A stretch of 64,000 bases of DNA from Struthio camelus (GCF_040807025.1 NC_090944.1:111538238-111602237); one strand, 5' to 3'; counted from the stretch's first letter, positions 14,303-29,314 are shown. The notes: generated by a model from the sequence alone, not told the origin. Made by a program: numbers and translations.

Positions 14303-17097
14303 TTTCAATAGAATTTTTACACTTTTTTCCAATAGAACTAAAGCAACTTCCCCCAACAGCTAGTCATTCCAATGTTTCCAAGTCACATTTTTTGCCCTGT
14401 TCTAGTAATGGTAATATAGCTACAAAAAAATAATGCTGGTCAAATAAGATGACCTAATTTTCCCCTTAAAGTCATATGTAGAAGTCAAAATATGCAGGAT
14501 CTTCCCCATACGTTTCCGTATCTGCAGCAAAGGCCTGTGGCAAATGCACTAATTACAAAGGAATCACTGCTGCATCCACTTTGATTTGTAACTTCAGTGA
14601 GAGAAGAACGGTACTCTGAACAGAAAAACCCTACAGCTTCTCTAAAGGCCAGCTGGATCTGCCTGGTTTACTAAACATAAGATATTGAAGAACTCATGTC
14701 TCTGCTGACACTTACAGAGTGCTCACAGAAGATGTGAGCCACTATGAATGGCTCACGAGATAAGATCAAAGGAGTCCCTACTCTTATTTCTGAGAAACCC
14801 TCGGCTCTGGAGGAGATGCATGCAGCCGCAAGATCGGGTGGTGTTTCAGATCTGGTTTTCTTCCTATACAAGCACTTCCTCTTGGGCATTTGCATATGTT
14901 TAATCTTACCCATGTAGCAGAATTAAATATCAAACCACCACGGGGGCAGCATAGCGCTCTTGTGTTTGAGAGGGAACATAATCCCTAAGGTTTACGGAGA
15001 AGTTTTTTGTTTATTTTGAGAGGAGGGTAGAAAGGGTACTGTCCCAAGCAGCTATCAGATGCTGGCTTAGGACTTCATGTATTTGAAAGAGGAATACAGA
15101 CAGGTACGAGATGCAGTGAGAGTTTAAAGTAGTACAATTTAACTTAGTTCTCTGTAGAACAATCTAGTCTGATGCAATTCCAGGAAGCAGGAAAAAAAGG
15201 GCCATAAAGAGTAGTATTACTGCTCTAAATTCACCATCCCAAATTAAAATTTCCACTGCCAAGATAAGCTTTTAAGTTCCCATATCCTGCAAGGATAACA
15301 GGGTAGGCATAGCCTCATATTTCTGCAGAGTCTTAGCAATAAGAGTTTCAAATTTCCTGAATTTAGATACAAGACACGTGGTTTTGCACGACTTTAAAAC
15401 AAATAGCCTAGATATTGAAAATACCACATTAAAATACACAGCTAAACAAATTCCAGAGCAATTCACTTTAAATATATGCTCTGTGTTCTCATGCTACAAC
15501 GTTTAGATAGCAGCGTGCCCTGTTCTCTCATTTAGGCTCTCTAATCTTTGTCATTAAGATACTTTCCCACTGGTAACTGGGATGCTTCAGAGGATACAAG
15601 CAAATATAGTCACCATCCAAGTACAACTTGAAAAACATGTCTCGAGAGTGATAAATCACTTTTATTACTTATTCCCACCACAACTTTTATATACAACTGC
15701 AGGCTGCAACATAACACAAATGAAAGTTTTTTAACACTGTAATAAGAAAATTCTTCATTGAAGCAAATATGCTATCTACAGTGCTGCTTATATTCTTGCC
15801 CAGAAGAGTTCAATACGCTAAATATCTGACTCCAAAGAAACAATGATCCCTTTGTTTTTGTCCTCTCCCTGCAAGAAGGGTACATTATGTCTTTATTTTG
15901 GAGAGATGCTACAGACAAACGTGTTAAATATTTGGGGGACGTTACAGCAATGAGAAAGCAGAGCCCCCACCCAGAAAACGTTTGCAGATAAGGCAAAAAA
16001 GTAGGACCATAGAACTGAGCTCAGCTGCTAGTTCAGCTAAAGCTAACCTTTAAGAGTTGATCATCTCCATGTGATTATCCCCTTCCCCCTTTGAAAAATG
16101 GGCACTACTATACTTCATCACTCACTCTCTGAGAGTGAAGCAGAGACTGCTACTGCTGTTTCTGTACTCAGTGCCACAGTCCCAACCAGACCCTTCCATC
16201 ACTGTGATGACTGTTGTAATTGTTATTGCTGCAGACCCAACAGGGTAAGTAATTTTCTTGATTCCACAAAACTGAAGAGTGAAATACAGTTGTTTTCAAA
16301 CCCTTTAGATTTCCTTCCTGTACAATATGTAAATAACATTGAATCATGTTACCTGTTACATCATGACTTCATGCTATTTCATCCAACAGTAAGCTTGGAA
16401 AGTGAAATTCACAGCTGTACTGGATTTTAGGCATCATACTCAACAAAGCTGTGATATCTCTCTTCTTTTCCAACATTCACCCCATCCCCATACAGAAGTC
16501 CCACATCTTTTCAAGTTTCAGAGCCCTTTCCCACACAGAAATAAGTGTCTCCCCATTACAGCTTTCTCCCTTCCATCCCCCTCCCTTTAAAAGTCTTCTG
16601 TGCTCCAGAGATACCAGATCACCCTTCTTACAAAGAAGATCTAATCAGTAGTGTTCTCCCCTTGTATTCAGCTTTGAAGTATAACACTTTCCCTGCACAC
16701 ACAAAGGAGGCCTTGTGCACCTGAAAGCTTGTCTGCTTTTTCCAGGTGCATCAGTCCATCTTTTGAGACATAACCTCTGTCTATAAACCTTGTCACACTT
16801 GTGTCCTTAAACCGCTTTTGAGAAAACATTATCAACACTACACAAAAAAAATCAACAAACAACATAGAAAAGCCACACACACCAAACACCTCACCACCCT
16901 CCCGGAACATTATGACCCTACTCTGGAAAAGTGAAACAAACTTCAAGCTGTGTGAATTTATTTGTCCAATTTCAGCATCTTAAACATACGTGCAAATTAC
17001 CAGTTCAGTTTACGTTTTTTAGTCAGCTATAAGGATCTCTCCTTTTTCCAGGTATTGGAGAGATATCTTAGCAGGCCTTTAAAAAGCTTATTGGTTC

Positions 17098-17135
17098 GCT
17101 ATATAGGACGCTATACTGGACGCTAGCTATATAGC
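17098..17135. repeat. Short inverted repeat, 9-bp arms
   Basis: GCTATATAG at 17098-17106 is perfectly complementary to CTATATAGC at 17127-17135, with a 20-nt spacer that itself contains GGACGCTA twice. The structure could fold into a hairpin but is short, and nothing ties it to a known small RNA. Confidence 0.5.
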
Positions 17136-20100
17136 TCAGGAAATCATTTCTTTAGGCAAACTTCAGACTGCAACTTCCAAAGTAAACCAGGACTGAGATG
17201 CTTTAAGAGCATGTGTACCAACTGACTTTGTCTCACTTTGGAGAGAGAAAGAAAAAAAAGAAAAGCAACTCCTTAAAAAGCACTTTCTTAAAGCTGTTAG
17301 TTAATCCTTTAAAAAGAAACAATTCTTAAACTGTGTCCTATAAAAGTAAACAAAGCCCAAGGGAGCCTTTCTGAATGGTTTACACATCAGTCTTTCTGAA
17401 AAAGGTCCTTCTAAAATGTATACAATATGCAAATAACTATTACAGAGCTGTAAGACATGAAAAAATCTCTTTTATGCTGTTTTCTTCAAGATGTAAATGA
17501 AAGATACTTTCTCTGTATTCAGGAAGTGTGGGCAACAATGACACAGAATCTTCTAAGAAAGAAGATATTTAGCAAACAAAGATCAAACTCATTACCTTCA
17601 AAGTTGCATTTATTCGCTATAAAAACAATTGCATTCGTTAGGAGCATTACATAGAAAACTCTTGGCCTCACCTGTCATGCTGAGACTCCAAAACCTATAA
17701 ACGTTGAGCTCTAAATACTGCACATTCAGCTACACATGAAGGACTCCCTCTACAGTATAAGCACCATCTAAGATCATGTGGATCAGTGCTTAATTATTAC
17801 ATCAATCACATCAATAGCAGTGGAGATTTGGAGGACCACTAGATAACTACATACTTCACTCATTTTTACAGTAAGCATTGCTCAGTATTTCAAAAAAATG
17901 ATTTTAGTAGTTTAAAATATCCTCAGGAAGTTTGATTAGGAAGGCCACAATCACAAAATCCAGTATTTCAGAAGAGAAAACACAGTCATTCAAACTGAGC
18001 AAAAGTGAGTGCACCATTTAATCCTGAATGAACACAGTTAAACAGAACACACTGCAGATGAGAAAGACGATTTTCATCTCAGATTTTACGTCAAATTCAG
18101 GATATTCTCTATAACGGTACTAAACTGACACCAGGAATCAATGCATCAAGCAGCAAACTGTTACTTTGGTGCAACTTCTCTTGATACAAAAAGTTGTTCC
18201 AAAAATAAAGTGATATACATTGAACATATTCTTCCATAAAAAATTCCAGCAGTAGAAGCCATCTAAAGTAATCGTCCTCCCTGGAATCGATCATTCACAT
18301 GAAACAAAGGAACAGAGTCCACACAGCTGGAAGGGAAAAATGTTTCAAAGCAGGACTTGATTTTTTTAATACGTGTGTGTTGTTGCCTTTTTAAACAGGT
18401 AACATCCTCAGCACCTACACTGAAATGATCTGTGAGTGCTATTTGTGAGATAGGTCACTAGGTTCAAAAAGTAATACATGAAGAGACACAGGAGATTTAA
18501 CCTCCTATTTAATTCTTGTAAGATCTTTGGAAAGGCAGACAATTAAGAGGTTTTCTTTGTTTTTTTTTTGGGGGGATGTCTTGGGGAGAGCGTTATTATA
18601 CAAGAGAAATGATACTAACTCCTTTTTAGAAGGCATACATTTCTCTCATAGAGAAACTAACATAACTGTAGAGAAGACAAAGCAAAGGACGACTCTACTC
18701 AAGGTATCTAGAACGTCTGTGCCAAAGCCTTCGAATGTGACCAGAAGAAAGAGTAACTAATTACAGCATTTTACAGTATACGCACATACGGTAGTGAATC
18801 CCAGCTCCTCCTGCACTTTTAAAGGATAAAATAGAAGTTTGCTAATCTTGTCAAAGTGCTTCTTCCTGAATCATTAAAGCAAAAAAAAAAAAAGAAAAGA
18901 AAAAAAAAGAATCACCATCACCACCTTGGTTAAAAAGGCTTATGCAAGCTCTATTTAACTGCTGATGAAGACAGGAAATTAATTTCAACTCTTACTATTC
19001 TACTCAAGTTGCAAATGAAATCCAGGTATGCCAAAGAGTCCCTCACTACAGATTCCTATTGCATAACGCACAACTTTTGTTCATTAATGCCTTTATGCAG
19101 CATTTCAGCAAACGTGTGTATTAGCCTGTTCTGACCACCATACTCTGAGGACACATTGCTAGTACAAGAGCAGCTCTGTTGATTCAAAATACAAATTCCC
19201 ACAGTACCAACGTTTTTGAAATTCTCCCATCCAAATAAAGTTTCTATATGCCTACTTTGTTCCAGAATACCGATATGGCCACAGCCTGACAAGTTGGAGC
19301 TGAAGAATTATTTATTCACCTAGGCAAAATACCCTGGAACCTGTAGCATTATCCTGTTTTGTTATTTGCTTTTTACAGTCAAACTAGAAAAACAATTTTG
19401 ACTGTGGTTCAGTTGTGTGACCAAGAGCTGAATTGCTCCAGAGTGTAACCCACATGATTCAGCCTCAGCTTCAGTTTTACTTATACTACTATTTGAGTTT
19501 TTTGGGGCGTTGGAGGGGAAGAGGATAATTTGTTTCATTTATTCTCTATCCAGTCTCTAAAGTAGGTGCATAAAGTTTTCTAAAGAGATCACTGTAATTC
19601 CATTGAGTTCAGTACACTTGCTTCTACTTAACAGTTGCTGGAGCCTCATCTGCAAGAGATGTTTTTAGCCTGTTTTTCCAAGGGCTGCAGTGGTTGGCCT
19701 AATTTTCATCTACCTCGCATTTTGTGCTGTCATTTACATCAGTGCTAGCTGGTTGTAATACAGTACTCTCAAAGCGCACCTCGTGCCAAACCTAAAAATA
19801 GCCCTATATTCTCCCAAAGAGAAAATATGAAAAATGAAGTCTTGAAGGTAACTTACTACCAACTGTTCAAGGATTCTGCACATACAGTAGTTTTTCATGG
19901 ATAGATACCTATCCGGAACCAGACTTTTCTTCTGCAGAGGTCACAGAAGTCAGCCCTTTAGCAGCAGCAACAGCTTTCATTTCCTAAGCTTTCTTACTAG
20001 GATTCCCATGATAAGCAACAAGGAAGGGTCAGAGGAACTCTAACTTAATCACCATAGTTGCTATAAATTGACCAAATTTTATGTACAGTCAAGCATGTGC

Positions 20101-20747
20101 TTTATATACAAGATAATATTCTTCTTGAACTGATTTCACACACACAAAAATTGCAAAGTATTGCATTTAAACTGTTTAGCACTGTCAAACGGTTATAATA
20201 CATAATGGGAAAGAGTATGTCCACTTGAACATCTGCGTAGATACGGACTCTGACGATCAGTAAGCCAATTGTCTAAAAAGCATAGTACAAAAAACACTAG
20301 AAAAGTTAGTAAATTTTTTCTAACGAAGGGGGAGTGTTGCAGGCTTAAAAGACATAATATGCAGGAAGTCACTTACAGCTCTACACACATGGCTCCAGTT
20401 TGAAGTCTTGCATCTTTAAGACATTTGCTAATATTTTTACAAATAAGAGTACCTCTATCAAAGCCTTCCTCTGTCTCAAAGCAATTGCTTATAGAGTTAA
20501 CATTAAAGATTTAAGCATATTCACATTATTTTTTAGTATAATATTTTCTTATGCAGCACAGTGGTATTTTCCATGTGAAAGCCATGAGTCTGAAACAATA
20601 CCTAATTATCATAATCTACTAAGACCTGTATTTCAATACATTTTAGAAGTGGTTTTGGATTACTTCTTACTTGGCAGCCTCATACCAGCATAAGAGTAAA
20701 GAATTGCAGAACCACCACTGGAAAAAATACAGTTACAGAGTGCAATG

Positions 20748-20761
20748 CTGCCATCTGCTGA
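20748..20761 (-). promoter_or_regulatory. CTCF-like motif
   Basis: The minus strand reads TCAGCAGATGGCAG. This matches the commonly used CTCF core CCASYAGRKGGCRS at 13 of 14 positions, the exception being the first base. CTCF binds such sites as a zinc-finger insulator and loop-anchor protein. Motif match only; chance matches of this quality occur in any genome. Confidence 0.35.
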
Positions 20762-23700
20762 AGATTTGTTTTTTTAACGGTCCAACGGTTATTTCCATAG
20801 ATTCAGTTCTGGGCTTTTGAACACTCAAAGCTATTTAAAAACTGTTTAAACTGATCAATTTGAGACAAAACGACAAATAATCTTGGATCAAACCTTTGTG
20901 AGTACGAGTTCAAGGCAAACTGCAGTCAGGTAAAGTAGGTCTACCTCCTGTTAATGGAATGGCCACCCACACTTGCTAAGACCCCGTACGTTTCTGTGTT
21001 GCATACCACACCGCATCTGAAATCTTGCGGAAGGTTCCCTCTGTCAGCAGCAGGCCCCAAAAGCAGTATTTCATACATAGCAATAACTTCAGAATAGGAT
21101 ATCCACTTGTGGATTTCCTCTGGCTGTGCATGGAGGAAATGGCAACATCAGGGAGGATGACTCTAGCAGCCCAGGCTGGTACCCCCCCCTTACTGGATGC
21201 ACCACCCTTGAGCATAGAGCCTTGTCAAAAGCTTTAAGAGACCATATCATGAGTTTTTGTTATTCCTCCAGTTCTACGGTCATGGAAAAATGAGTTTTCC
21301 TCACTTCCTGGTGATGGTCTGCTGTAATTAAGCAGCTGTATTCAATTTGTCTAGAGAGAAAATTTTTCAGATGTAGAGCAAGGCAAAACATATTCACCCA
21401 AAAAAATTATTAAAGAAAAAAAGAAAATAACATGAAAATACCACAGCATTATTTCCACTATGACATATATTAGCTGCGGTAACAGAATTTAAGTGCATGT
21501 ACACAGTTCTCATCTAATACAAGAAGTCTTGAGCAAGTGTTACCAACAAAGCAGTTTGGCACTTCTCAGATAAATGAGACTGAAGGGCTTATGCAAATAT
21601 AACACTTGAACTGCAAGCTATACATTTCTGTTCCCATTCCACTAGTATAAAACTGAAATAACGCCTATTAGTTAGGTGAAGGTGGACCTCAGTTTAAAAT
21701 AGTGTAAACAAATCAAGGATGTGAGCCAGTGCACCAAGTTTAGTCATGCATGCCTTTACCAGGTACATACTTAACCCTGCAAGTCTGATCTTTCAGCACC
21801 TTGCACTGGAATAAGCAGGTATAGAATTAGATTATAACATTACTGTGTTAGAATAGTACTTGATATTCACTTTAAACAGATGAGCAGCCTAATGGGAAAT
21901 ACTTAAAGAGACCTCTTCTACATACAGGCCAACAGACAAGCTCGTCAAATAATGACTGCTACACAGCTTGTCTCTTTGTTACCAACTTTCATTTAAAAAA
22001 AAAAAAAAAACTCTTCTGTTGCATCATCTTATCTGGAGCAGCTCTACAGTAATTATCATGGATTCGTGCTATATTATTTACATTGATAAAAGGCAATTAT
22101 CAGAAGATTTCAGAATCATTTACTGGACTTAATTCCAAGCATAAACCGATAAGAGCTTCACTGATATCGGTCAATTTGATTAAGGTATGAATCACATACC
22201 AAGAAATACTACCACTGAGTACTTCAAGGTGGTTTTAGTTCTAGGAGTAGCACGGTGGGAAAAACAAAGATAAAAAAAACAAAAAAAATCACCTTGATCT
22301 GTAGCTAACATATTTATCCTTAGTTTCCTTTGCTTAGGGGGCAAAAAAAGCTACATTTTAGGATAAAAAAATTAAATGTCATCTATCAAAAAGTGTAGTA
22401 AGGCTGACATTTTACACCCAAATAAACCTTTTTTGATAATTAGTGAACAGTAAGTTGTTTAATGTAGAAACAAAATGAAAGTGATTTATCAGTTGAACAA
22501 AAGGAATTTTTGTAAAATATAGTCAATAGTAATATTAAAGCAAAGACTCATTTACTCAGAGTAATTCATGACCTATTCATGTAAAGAATGCAGTAAAGAA
22601 CAAGCAAGAAGGGTTTTTTTTTTTGCCAGAGCAAAACTCATATTTACAATTCCAAGCCAGTGAAGGAGTAAAGATACTAGATTTGACTATGCAAGAGATA
22701 AAGAGCATTTTCTTGTCCATAGTACAACAGGTAAGACAAGTCCAGAGTTGCAGCAACACTACTGTCGCAAGTCAAAGGTTCAGAGGTCTGAAGTCAACAG
22801 CCTGTTGTCACCTCAAGGTTTCTTGCAGACCACCAGCACAACTATACAACACAAGAACTTGAATAGACCACTTACTCGGACCTCACGGACCGCTGATGGT
22901 CCATGGATAGCATGAAAGCAACTGCTCTATCAAACCAAGTAATCCTGTGCTATTCAAGCGCAGGAGGCGGAAGACACAATGAAGTGCCAACACCAAAATA
23001 CAGAGCAAAGTCCTCCTATGGTTTAAATGGATGCCGTTCCACTAATGGTGGTATTTTGTTGATAACTCGCAGAAGCTGAGCCATATGCTTAAGTGCTGCT
23101 GCTACTACCAATGCTGCTAACTGCTCTCCTTACCCCTTCAGGACAATTTATTGAGCAGGACAATTAGGACCAGCACTTTCATAGCTTGTAATCACTACCA
23201 GTTTTTCTCCCTAGTTTATCTGTATCAGTTATAATTTTCTTTCAGGATATGGCTCATTAGTCTCCAATGTGTATTGTTCACATCTACTCTAAAAATCATT
23301 ACTTAGCCTATGCAAGCACAATTGAATTTAGATGCGTTGTTCCTATTTCAGCTGCATCCAAACCACAACTGTTATTGGAAACTTCTGGCCTAAGTTACTC
23401 TCCAAATTGACCCTTAAACCCCCACTTTCCTATATTGTCCAGCAGCCATTTAATGGAGTAAGCGACAGGAATTTTCACCCCATTATCCCATGGATTAGCT
23501 TCCAGAGAAAATAAGCAGCTCAGGAAGTAGGAATATTTCATTTAAGTACCATCAGATTTGTATTTCAAACCAGCATTCATTTGAGGCATCAAAGAATTCT
23601 AGTCTTCCAATTGTTACACTGCATAAGGAAGCAATCCTGAAGCAACAGCTCACCATGGGTCACATCCTGACTGATACTGCTAGCTGTTCTCCTCAACTTA

Positions 23701-26309
23701 CTCTTCTACAGACATCATACACCAGTGATACCTGTCTGTTGTGTGCCACATAGGAAAAGCCTAGTACGCTGCAGGTCACTGCAATCTAAGCTCCAAGAGG
23801 GATTAAAAGATGCCCACGCTGGAGAAGTTACTGTGCTAACAATTCATTCTGCTCTTTGCCTTACTTTGCACCTCACTTCTGCAAGGATTCTGATAATTTC
23901 TGAAGTTCCTCCTCATTACGAAATAAAGCAAACAATTCAGATCACTCAGCTAAAGCATTAGGTTTCCTTCAGCCAAACGCAGCTATTAGCGCTACCTTGG
24001 GTCTATTTTTGCCAGAAGGGAAGAGTGTTATCGTAAATCAAATGATATTTAAGACTGTTTAAGGTAGGTATATATGTATCTAGTAGGAGACATACAGCTT
24101 TCATTACTGACATAAGGCAAACTATTTAGATAGTAAATAAAATGCAAAGCAACAGAAGAGAAAAGAGGAAAAATTAGCATAAAAACCTGAAGTTCTCTTC
24201 AGTGTACGATGCACCCACTCCAACGGCCAACTGTTAGAACAAACCAAAACACCCACCAATGGCTTTTTAAAAAAGTAAAGTCCCAAAAATTAATTAGAAC
24301 ATCTGCCAAAGCAATATAATGCCGATTACAGACTCCAACCCAGCAGTGGCACCACATAAAGTCCCCTGCAAAGCGATGCCTTCCAAATGCAGCAGCCTTC
24401 ACATGATTTACTGGTCAGCACACACACATATATACAAAGGAGTGATTATGTGCTTCTGATTTCAGGTGTAATTCAGAAAGATCATTTCCATAGTTTTAGC
24501 AGCAAACAGCAAACTCACATGTTCCAAATTGCTGCTCTTCTTCCCAACAATTGTATTTTGTGGTTCTACTTCCATTTCCTTTACTCTGTATGCATAAGCA
24601 GGAGGCCTCTCTTTGGCCCGAATTATTTACCCTATAATTTGTGCTTCTGTTTTCAACTAGTATTTACTGATTAATCACGCCAAAAATCACACATGCTGAA
24701 TGTTAACGTATGGCCCACTGCAAAGCCCTATGAATTTCCTGGTTTCCTTTTAGCCAGACATAAGCTTCCCATTACTTTGCGCCAAAGTTTATCCTCTCAC
24801 ACAACATGAAGCAAATTCACTGACTTAAGTGAAACTGCTTCCATTTGTATTATACAGTAATACTACATTTCTAAACCGTCACCCCAGTCATGACTCCTTG
24901 ATGATTTGGCCTTAATTTCTGGTATCTCAACGCTACTCAAACTAAAAGCCTGAAAGCTCCATAGCATCCGAAATTCATTTATGAATGTTGAGGCACGCAA
25001 ACATCAAAAGGATTTGAAGTCTACACCTATGCCACTGAGTAGAGACAACTTGCACACGTACCTGTGCACAAGCCATCTGCTCAGTTCTTATGCTTGCCTT
25101 AGAGCAGCGGTAAACTCCAGCTATGGAGCTCTGGGGTACTCAATAGCACACAAGGGAGCCACACAGACTTCAGAAAGGACAATGTTCTTAACTGTGATTA
25201 ATGAAAAAAAAATCTATAAAGAGGGTACCAAAGTGAGACAAGATACACAGACAAGATAAACAGCAGAAAAAGTAGGAGTTGCACATACTGATTTTGCAAG
25301 CTTTGGTGTATCTGACAACCAGCCTAACCACCCCAGCAAGAGTGCTTCAATTAGGTTACCTTGCAGGAAGAAGGCTCTTTGCTAGATATCCTTACAACAT
25401 TCAGCTGCTTAGAAGCAAGTAGACAAACATCTTCATCATGCAGACATGCACTAAATAGCTTTGAAAGACTGGCTACCTATTGTAAGTACCTAAGAATGCT
25501 GTTAAAGGGCTATGGCTATTAGGACCAAAACACAAAAGGACTTGTACCTTAGATCTCTGTTGACAAAGTTGTCTTGAAGCACAAAGGCACATCATAGCAC
25601 TCTTAGTACTCTCAATGAGACAGAAGTCTCCAACTCGAGGAAACAGGATCTTCAAAGATACCTTATGTGGAAGGGTTCAAAAGCAGTGACACAGCTGCAC
25701 CAATCACTGTCATAATAAATAGTGATAAAATTTTTTTTTGGCTTGCTTACATTACATGCACAGAATAGCACAATGAGAATGACAGTCAGATCCAGCCATC
25801 ACTCATAGCAGTATTTTAAATAGATGTAGGTTACTATGGGCCTTGCAAACAGCGCAGCAGTTAAATTTTCAAAGTTATTAGGAACTTAAATACATATGCA
25901 AGCACCTATATAGCATTGATTTCAATGGGACTTACACACCTAGCTTGACTCACTTGGCAAGTCTCCAGAAGGAGCAAAGATTCCTGAGGTGTTTGGGCTG
26001 GATGCAATGGGGGATTTGGCCACTTACTTGGTCCAGTCCCCAGACTGCCCACTCTTTGGGTACATGGGCTCTTGCTCATAGAGCCGAAGCCTCCCAAGGC
26101 AACTACAACCCTACTACTGCCTGTATCCACGCAAGCCACCTTGGGAAACTCAGCAGCTCTCGTGACTCTAGGGGGGACCTACAGAAACGTGTTTGCAGCT
26201 GCACTAACACAAAGCGGCTGGGGTGGATCTTGCATTACTATGTAAAAGCCTCAGAGCGCTTGTCCAAAGCTTGAGCCACTCAGGAGGCAGTGAGAGTATG
26301 GGGAAATGT

Positions 26310-26331
26310 GGGGGGGGGGGGGGGGGGGGGG
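26310..26331 (+). repeat. Homopolymer G, 22 nt
   Basis: A run of 22 consecutive G, preceded by GAAATGT and followed by AAGCATTTG. Potential G-quadruplex or slippage site. It lies in a locally more GC-rich intergenic patch (about 25940-26520) in which I recognise no gene. Confidence 0.98.
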
Positions 26332-28849
26332 AAGCATTTGAATAGATGCTTGCTACCTTCCCAGAGGGAGCACCAGCTTCAAGGCAATCCTCTCCTACTG
26401 AGATCAAGCCACTCTGTGAGGAGAGACGTGGGGGAGAAGCAAGGCCAGTGGAGAGAGAGAGGCAGGACGGGCCAAAGCATACAAGAAAATAATTTCCCAA
26501 CCTCAGATCTGGCCACTTAACATAGACATAATCCCAACTCCTAGCTGAAGGAAGGCATCCTCAAATCCATCATCAATCTGCTACAAAATTCCTCTGTAAT
26601 CTAAATGAGGTGAGCATATTTCCACTTCTGAGACGTTTTCGGCTTGTTTCAGCAACGTACAAGTTTACACTAAAGTGACAGAGGAGCCATTTACGAAGAC
26701 CTAGTTCACTGACAAAGCTACATAAAGTTGCAACTGAGAGCTTTACAATATTAACTAGGCCTCATATGCTGGCATAAGTCTGACGTGACTTTCCTTAAAA
26801 ACACATAGCCTATTTTAAGTTCTTCCTTTAACCAGTGCATTTAAAAGCTTAAACTTTAAAGAGTTTAAAAGTTTAACTAAGCAATACAGTTAATCAACTC
26901 TAATCCACAGTCCAATGTTTAGGATGCCCAGAAAATAAATGCAAGGAATAAAGTCAACTGATTCAGTTAGCTATAGAGTTTTAGTGTTGTTTCCTAGTCC
27001 AGTACCCCACCCCGCAGCACGGGCGCCCTCAATGGCAAGCAGCTGCCTGAACTTTGGGCAACACTGCAAGAACACTTCTAATACCATCTACTCTTGAACA
27101 AACCTTTTCAGGAGAATTTAAGACAGACCTGCTGGGCTAGCATTTTGCAACAGTACTGAATTCCTACAGACTAAAGAATATGATAGATCCCATTGATCTC
27201 AGTCACTCCAAACACAGCTAATCAACAGACTGTAATTTCAGAAAGGTCTTTCAGACAGGATGCCACATGAAAAAGGCATCTATACCTCCAGTTGACTTGA
27301 TTCTGTAAGCAACCATTAGCATTTTCACCTATTGTTCTCTGCTGCACACGACAAAGCATTTGGCAAAGCAGTTCTATTTTTAGGGAGCCTGGGAATGCTT
27401 TTGCCTCGTTTTTCCCTTTCACTTTGTGTGATCACAGTGCCATCTAATGGAAAAGTTGCGGAAAGCAGCCTTACTTGCTATTTAGTATTTTTAAATTTAA
27501 GATCAGAAAAAACAAAGTCTTCATCATAGACTTTTATAGGCATTTGTTAGAATATGTAAAAATCTAATATTGTGGAAGGGTTTTTACTAAATGCAAGACT
27601 ACGCAAAGTGCAAGACTGACATATTCAAATAAACTTAAGTTAAGCAAACACTATCACAAACACTAACAATTTACTAATACACACAGAACAAAAGTTGCCA
27701 CTTCTAGAAATAAATCTCAGGGAGGGCTACCCTGTGGATGTCTGGATAATAACCCTTGCTGTTTATCCTTCTCTTTGATCCTGCATCTCCCACTCCAGTG
27801 GAGCCCTACGTGTGAGAAATACCCTAGGGATAAACACATAAAACCTACTCTCACCTCATTACGGTTTAGTCTCCAAAATTGTGCAACACCTAAATCTTTG
27901 TAAGTGCTGCCTCCAGCAATAACCTTCAGGCATATAAAGTTTCTATGTATCTATAAGCATCTATACATCCATAAACACATCCTCTTTTTTTCCAAAGTCA
28001 TTCCAAAGCCAGTGGAACTCAGAACAAAGCAACCACAATAAGACTGTAAGTTAAGTCCATACTCAATGTTAAATGAGGAGAAACATGCACTGCTAAAAAG
28101 GGTGCCAGTGACCCTAGAAAAGATTTCCAAGGACCAAGGAACTACAGGCTTGCAAGCATGACATTTATACCAAGCAAATTAACAGAAAAATGAAGAACAT
28201 GATATAGGCTAGAAGTGGCAGACCCTTAGATAAATAGGGCAGCATGGAGGAACGGCTTCTGTAAAGAGAAATCCTGCCTCCCAAGCACAATTTTAGGAAC
28301 AAGTACAGTTATCCAAGACCTCACCACTAGCTAAGAGCACCTTCAGGCTCAGGCCAGGCCCGTCCTGGTCCCCTGCTGTAAGAAGGGCAATGCATGGTAG
28401 GTCTGTAGAAGGGGAAGCACAGTGGCTAGGGGGTTGTTTTCAAAGGAAAACAAGGTGCAAATAAAAAAAAAAATCAGGTTATTATTGGGGAAGGGGGGGG
28501 GAGAAGAAGGAAAGAAGAATTACCTCTTTCTAGATCATATTTAATATTGCTATCACATTGCACCTCCACAAGTGTTTTTTTTTAATAAAGATATGTCATT
28601 TGTTCCTATTCCAGCTTTATAAAAGAAGTCACCACACACACATATGTATGTGTGACTTCAAGAGTTTTTCAGTAATGGTGTAAAAATATCTTTATGCATA
28701 CATTTAGATATATAAAACTGATGATTAGAAGCACTAACCAAGGACTCACAACCAAAGAAAAGCATTAATGTCAACAAAAGTATATACCTCTCTTTCACAT
28801 GTTTGCAAGGCACCTACCTCTCAGAAAAAAGCATTACAAACACAAGCGC
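26332..28849. other. Intergenic DNA, no gene seen
   Basis: AT-rich, no supported exon or RNA gene. Contains A-rich and G-rich short tracts near 28460-28510 and a CTCF-like motif at 27437-27450. Confidence 0.55.
27437..27450 (-). promoter_or_regulatory. CTCF-like motif
   Basis: The minus strand reads CCATTAGATGGCAC, matching the core CCASYAGRKGGCRS at 13 of 14 positions (T at the fourth base). It lies about 4 kb from the tRNA and CpG domain and has the same orientation as the site at 20748. Motif evidence only. Confidence 0.35.
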
Positions 28850-29314
28850 AGCAGCCTGCCTGGGACACGTCTCTCTTCACCCACCCAGGCCCGCTCGGCC
28901 CTCACAGCCGCACCATTGCTTCCCACCCCAGCACGACTGCTGCACCGGCTGCAGCAACTCAGGCCCCCTCGGAGGCCGCAGCAACAACCCCAGCACAAAC
29001 CAGGAAAACTCCACCAAGACCTGGACCCCTCCCTCACAGAGGCACACTCCCCTGCCAAATAAAGCAATGCAAACTCACCAAGGCCAGCTCCAAAATGGCA
29101 CCCTTCCTCCTGCCAGGTGCTGAGGGCTGCCAGGAGCCACCCAACCCAGCCTGGCGCCACCGGCCCTTTGGCTCCTCGCACAGCTGAGGCAGAGCAGGGC
29201 CCTCAGCACCTCCCCACCGCACAGGTGGCCACAGCCTAGCCACCAAGCGGCACACCTGCGCCCAAGGTCGGCTCTACCTGCCTAACAGCCCTGCCCCTGT
29301 CAGGCCATACTCAC

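Larger units (their letters stand above)
14303..26309. other. Intergenic DNA, no gene seen
   Basis: AT-rich unique sequence with scattered A-rich low-complexity stretches (for example about 18881-18910 and 21995-22010). I see no supported exon. A short inverted repeat at 17098-17135 and a CTCF-like motif at 20748-20761 are listed separately. Confidence 0.55.

Noticed and set aside
28768-29187. 139-codon plus-strand open frame
   Set aside because: Low-complexity Pro/Ala/Thr composition from GC-rich DNA; equally long frames occur on the opposite strand.
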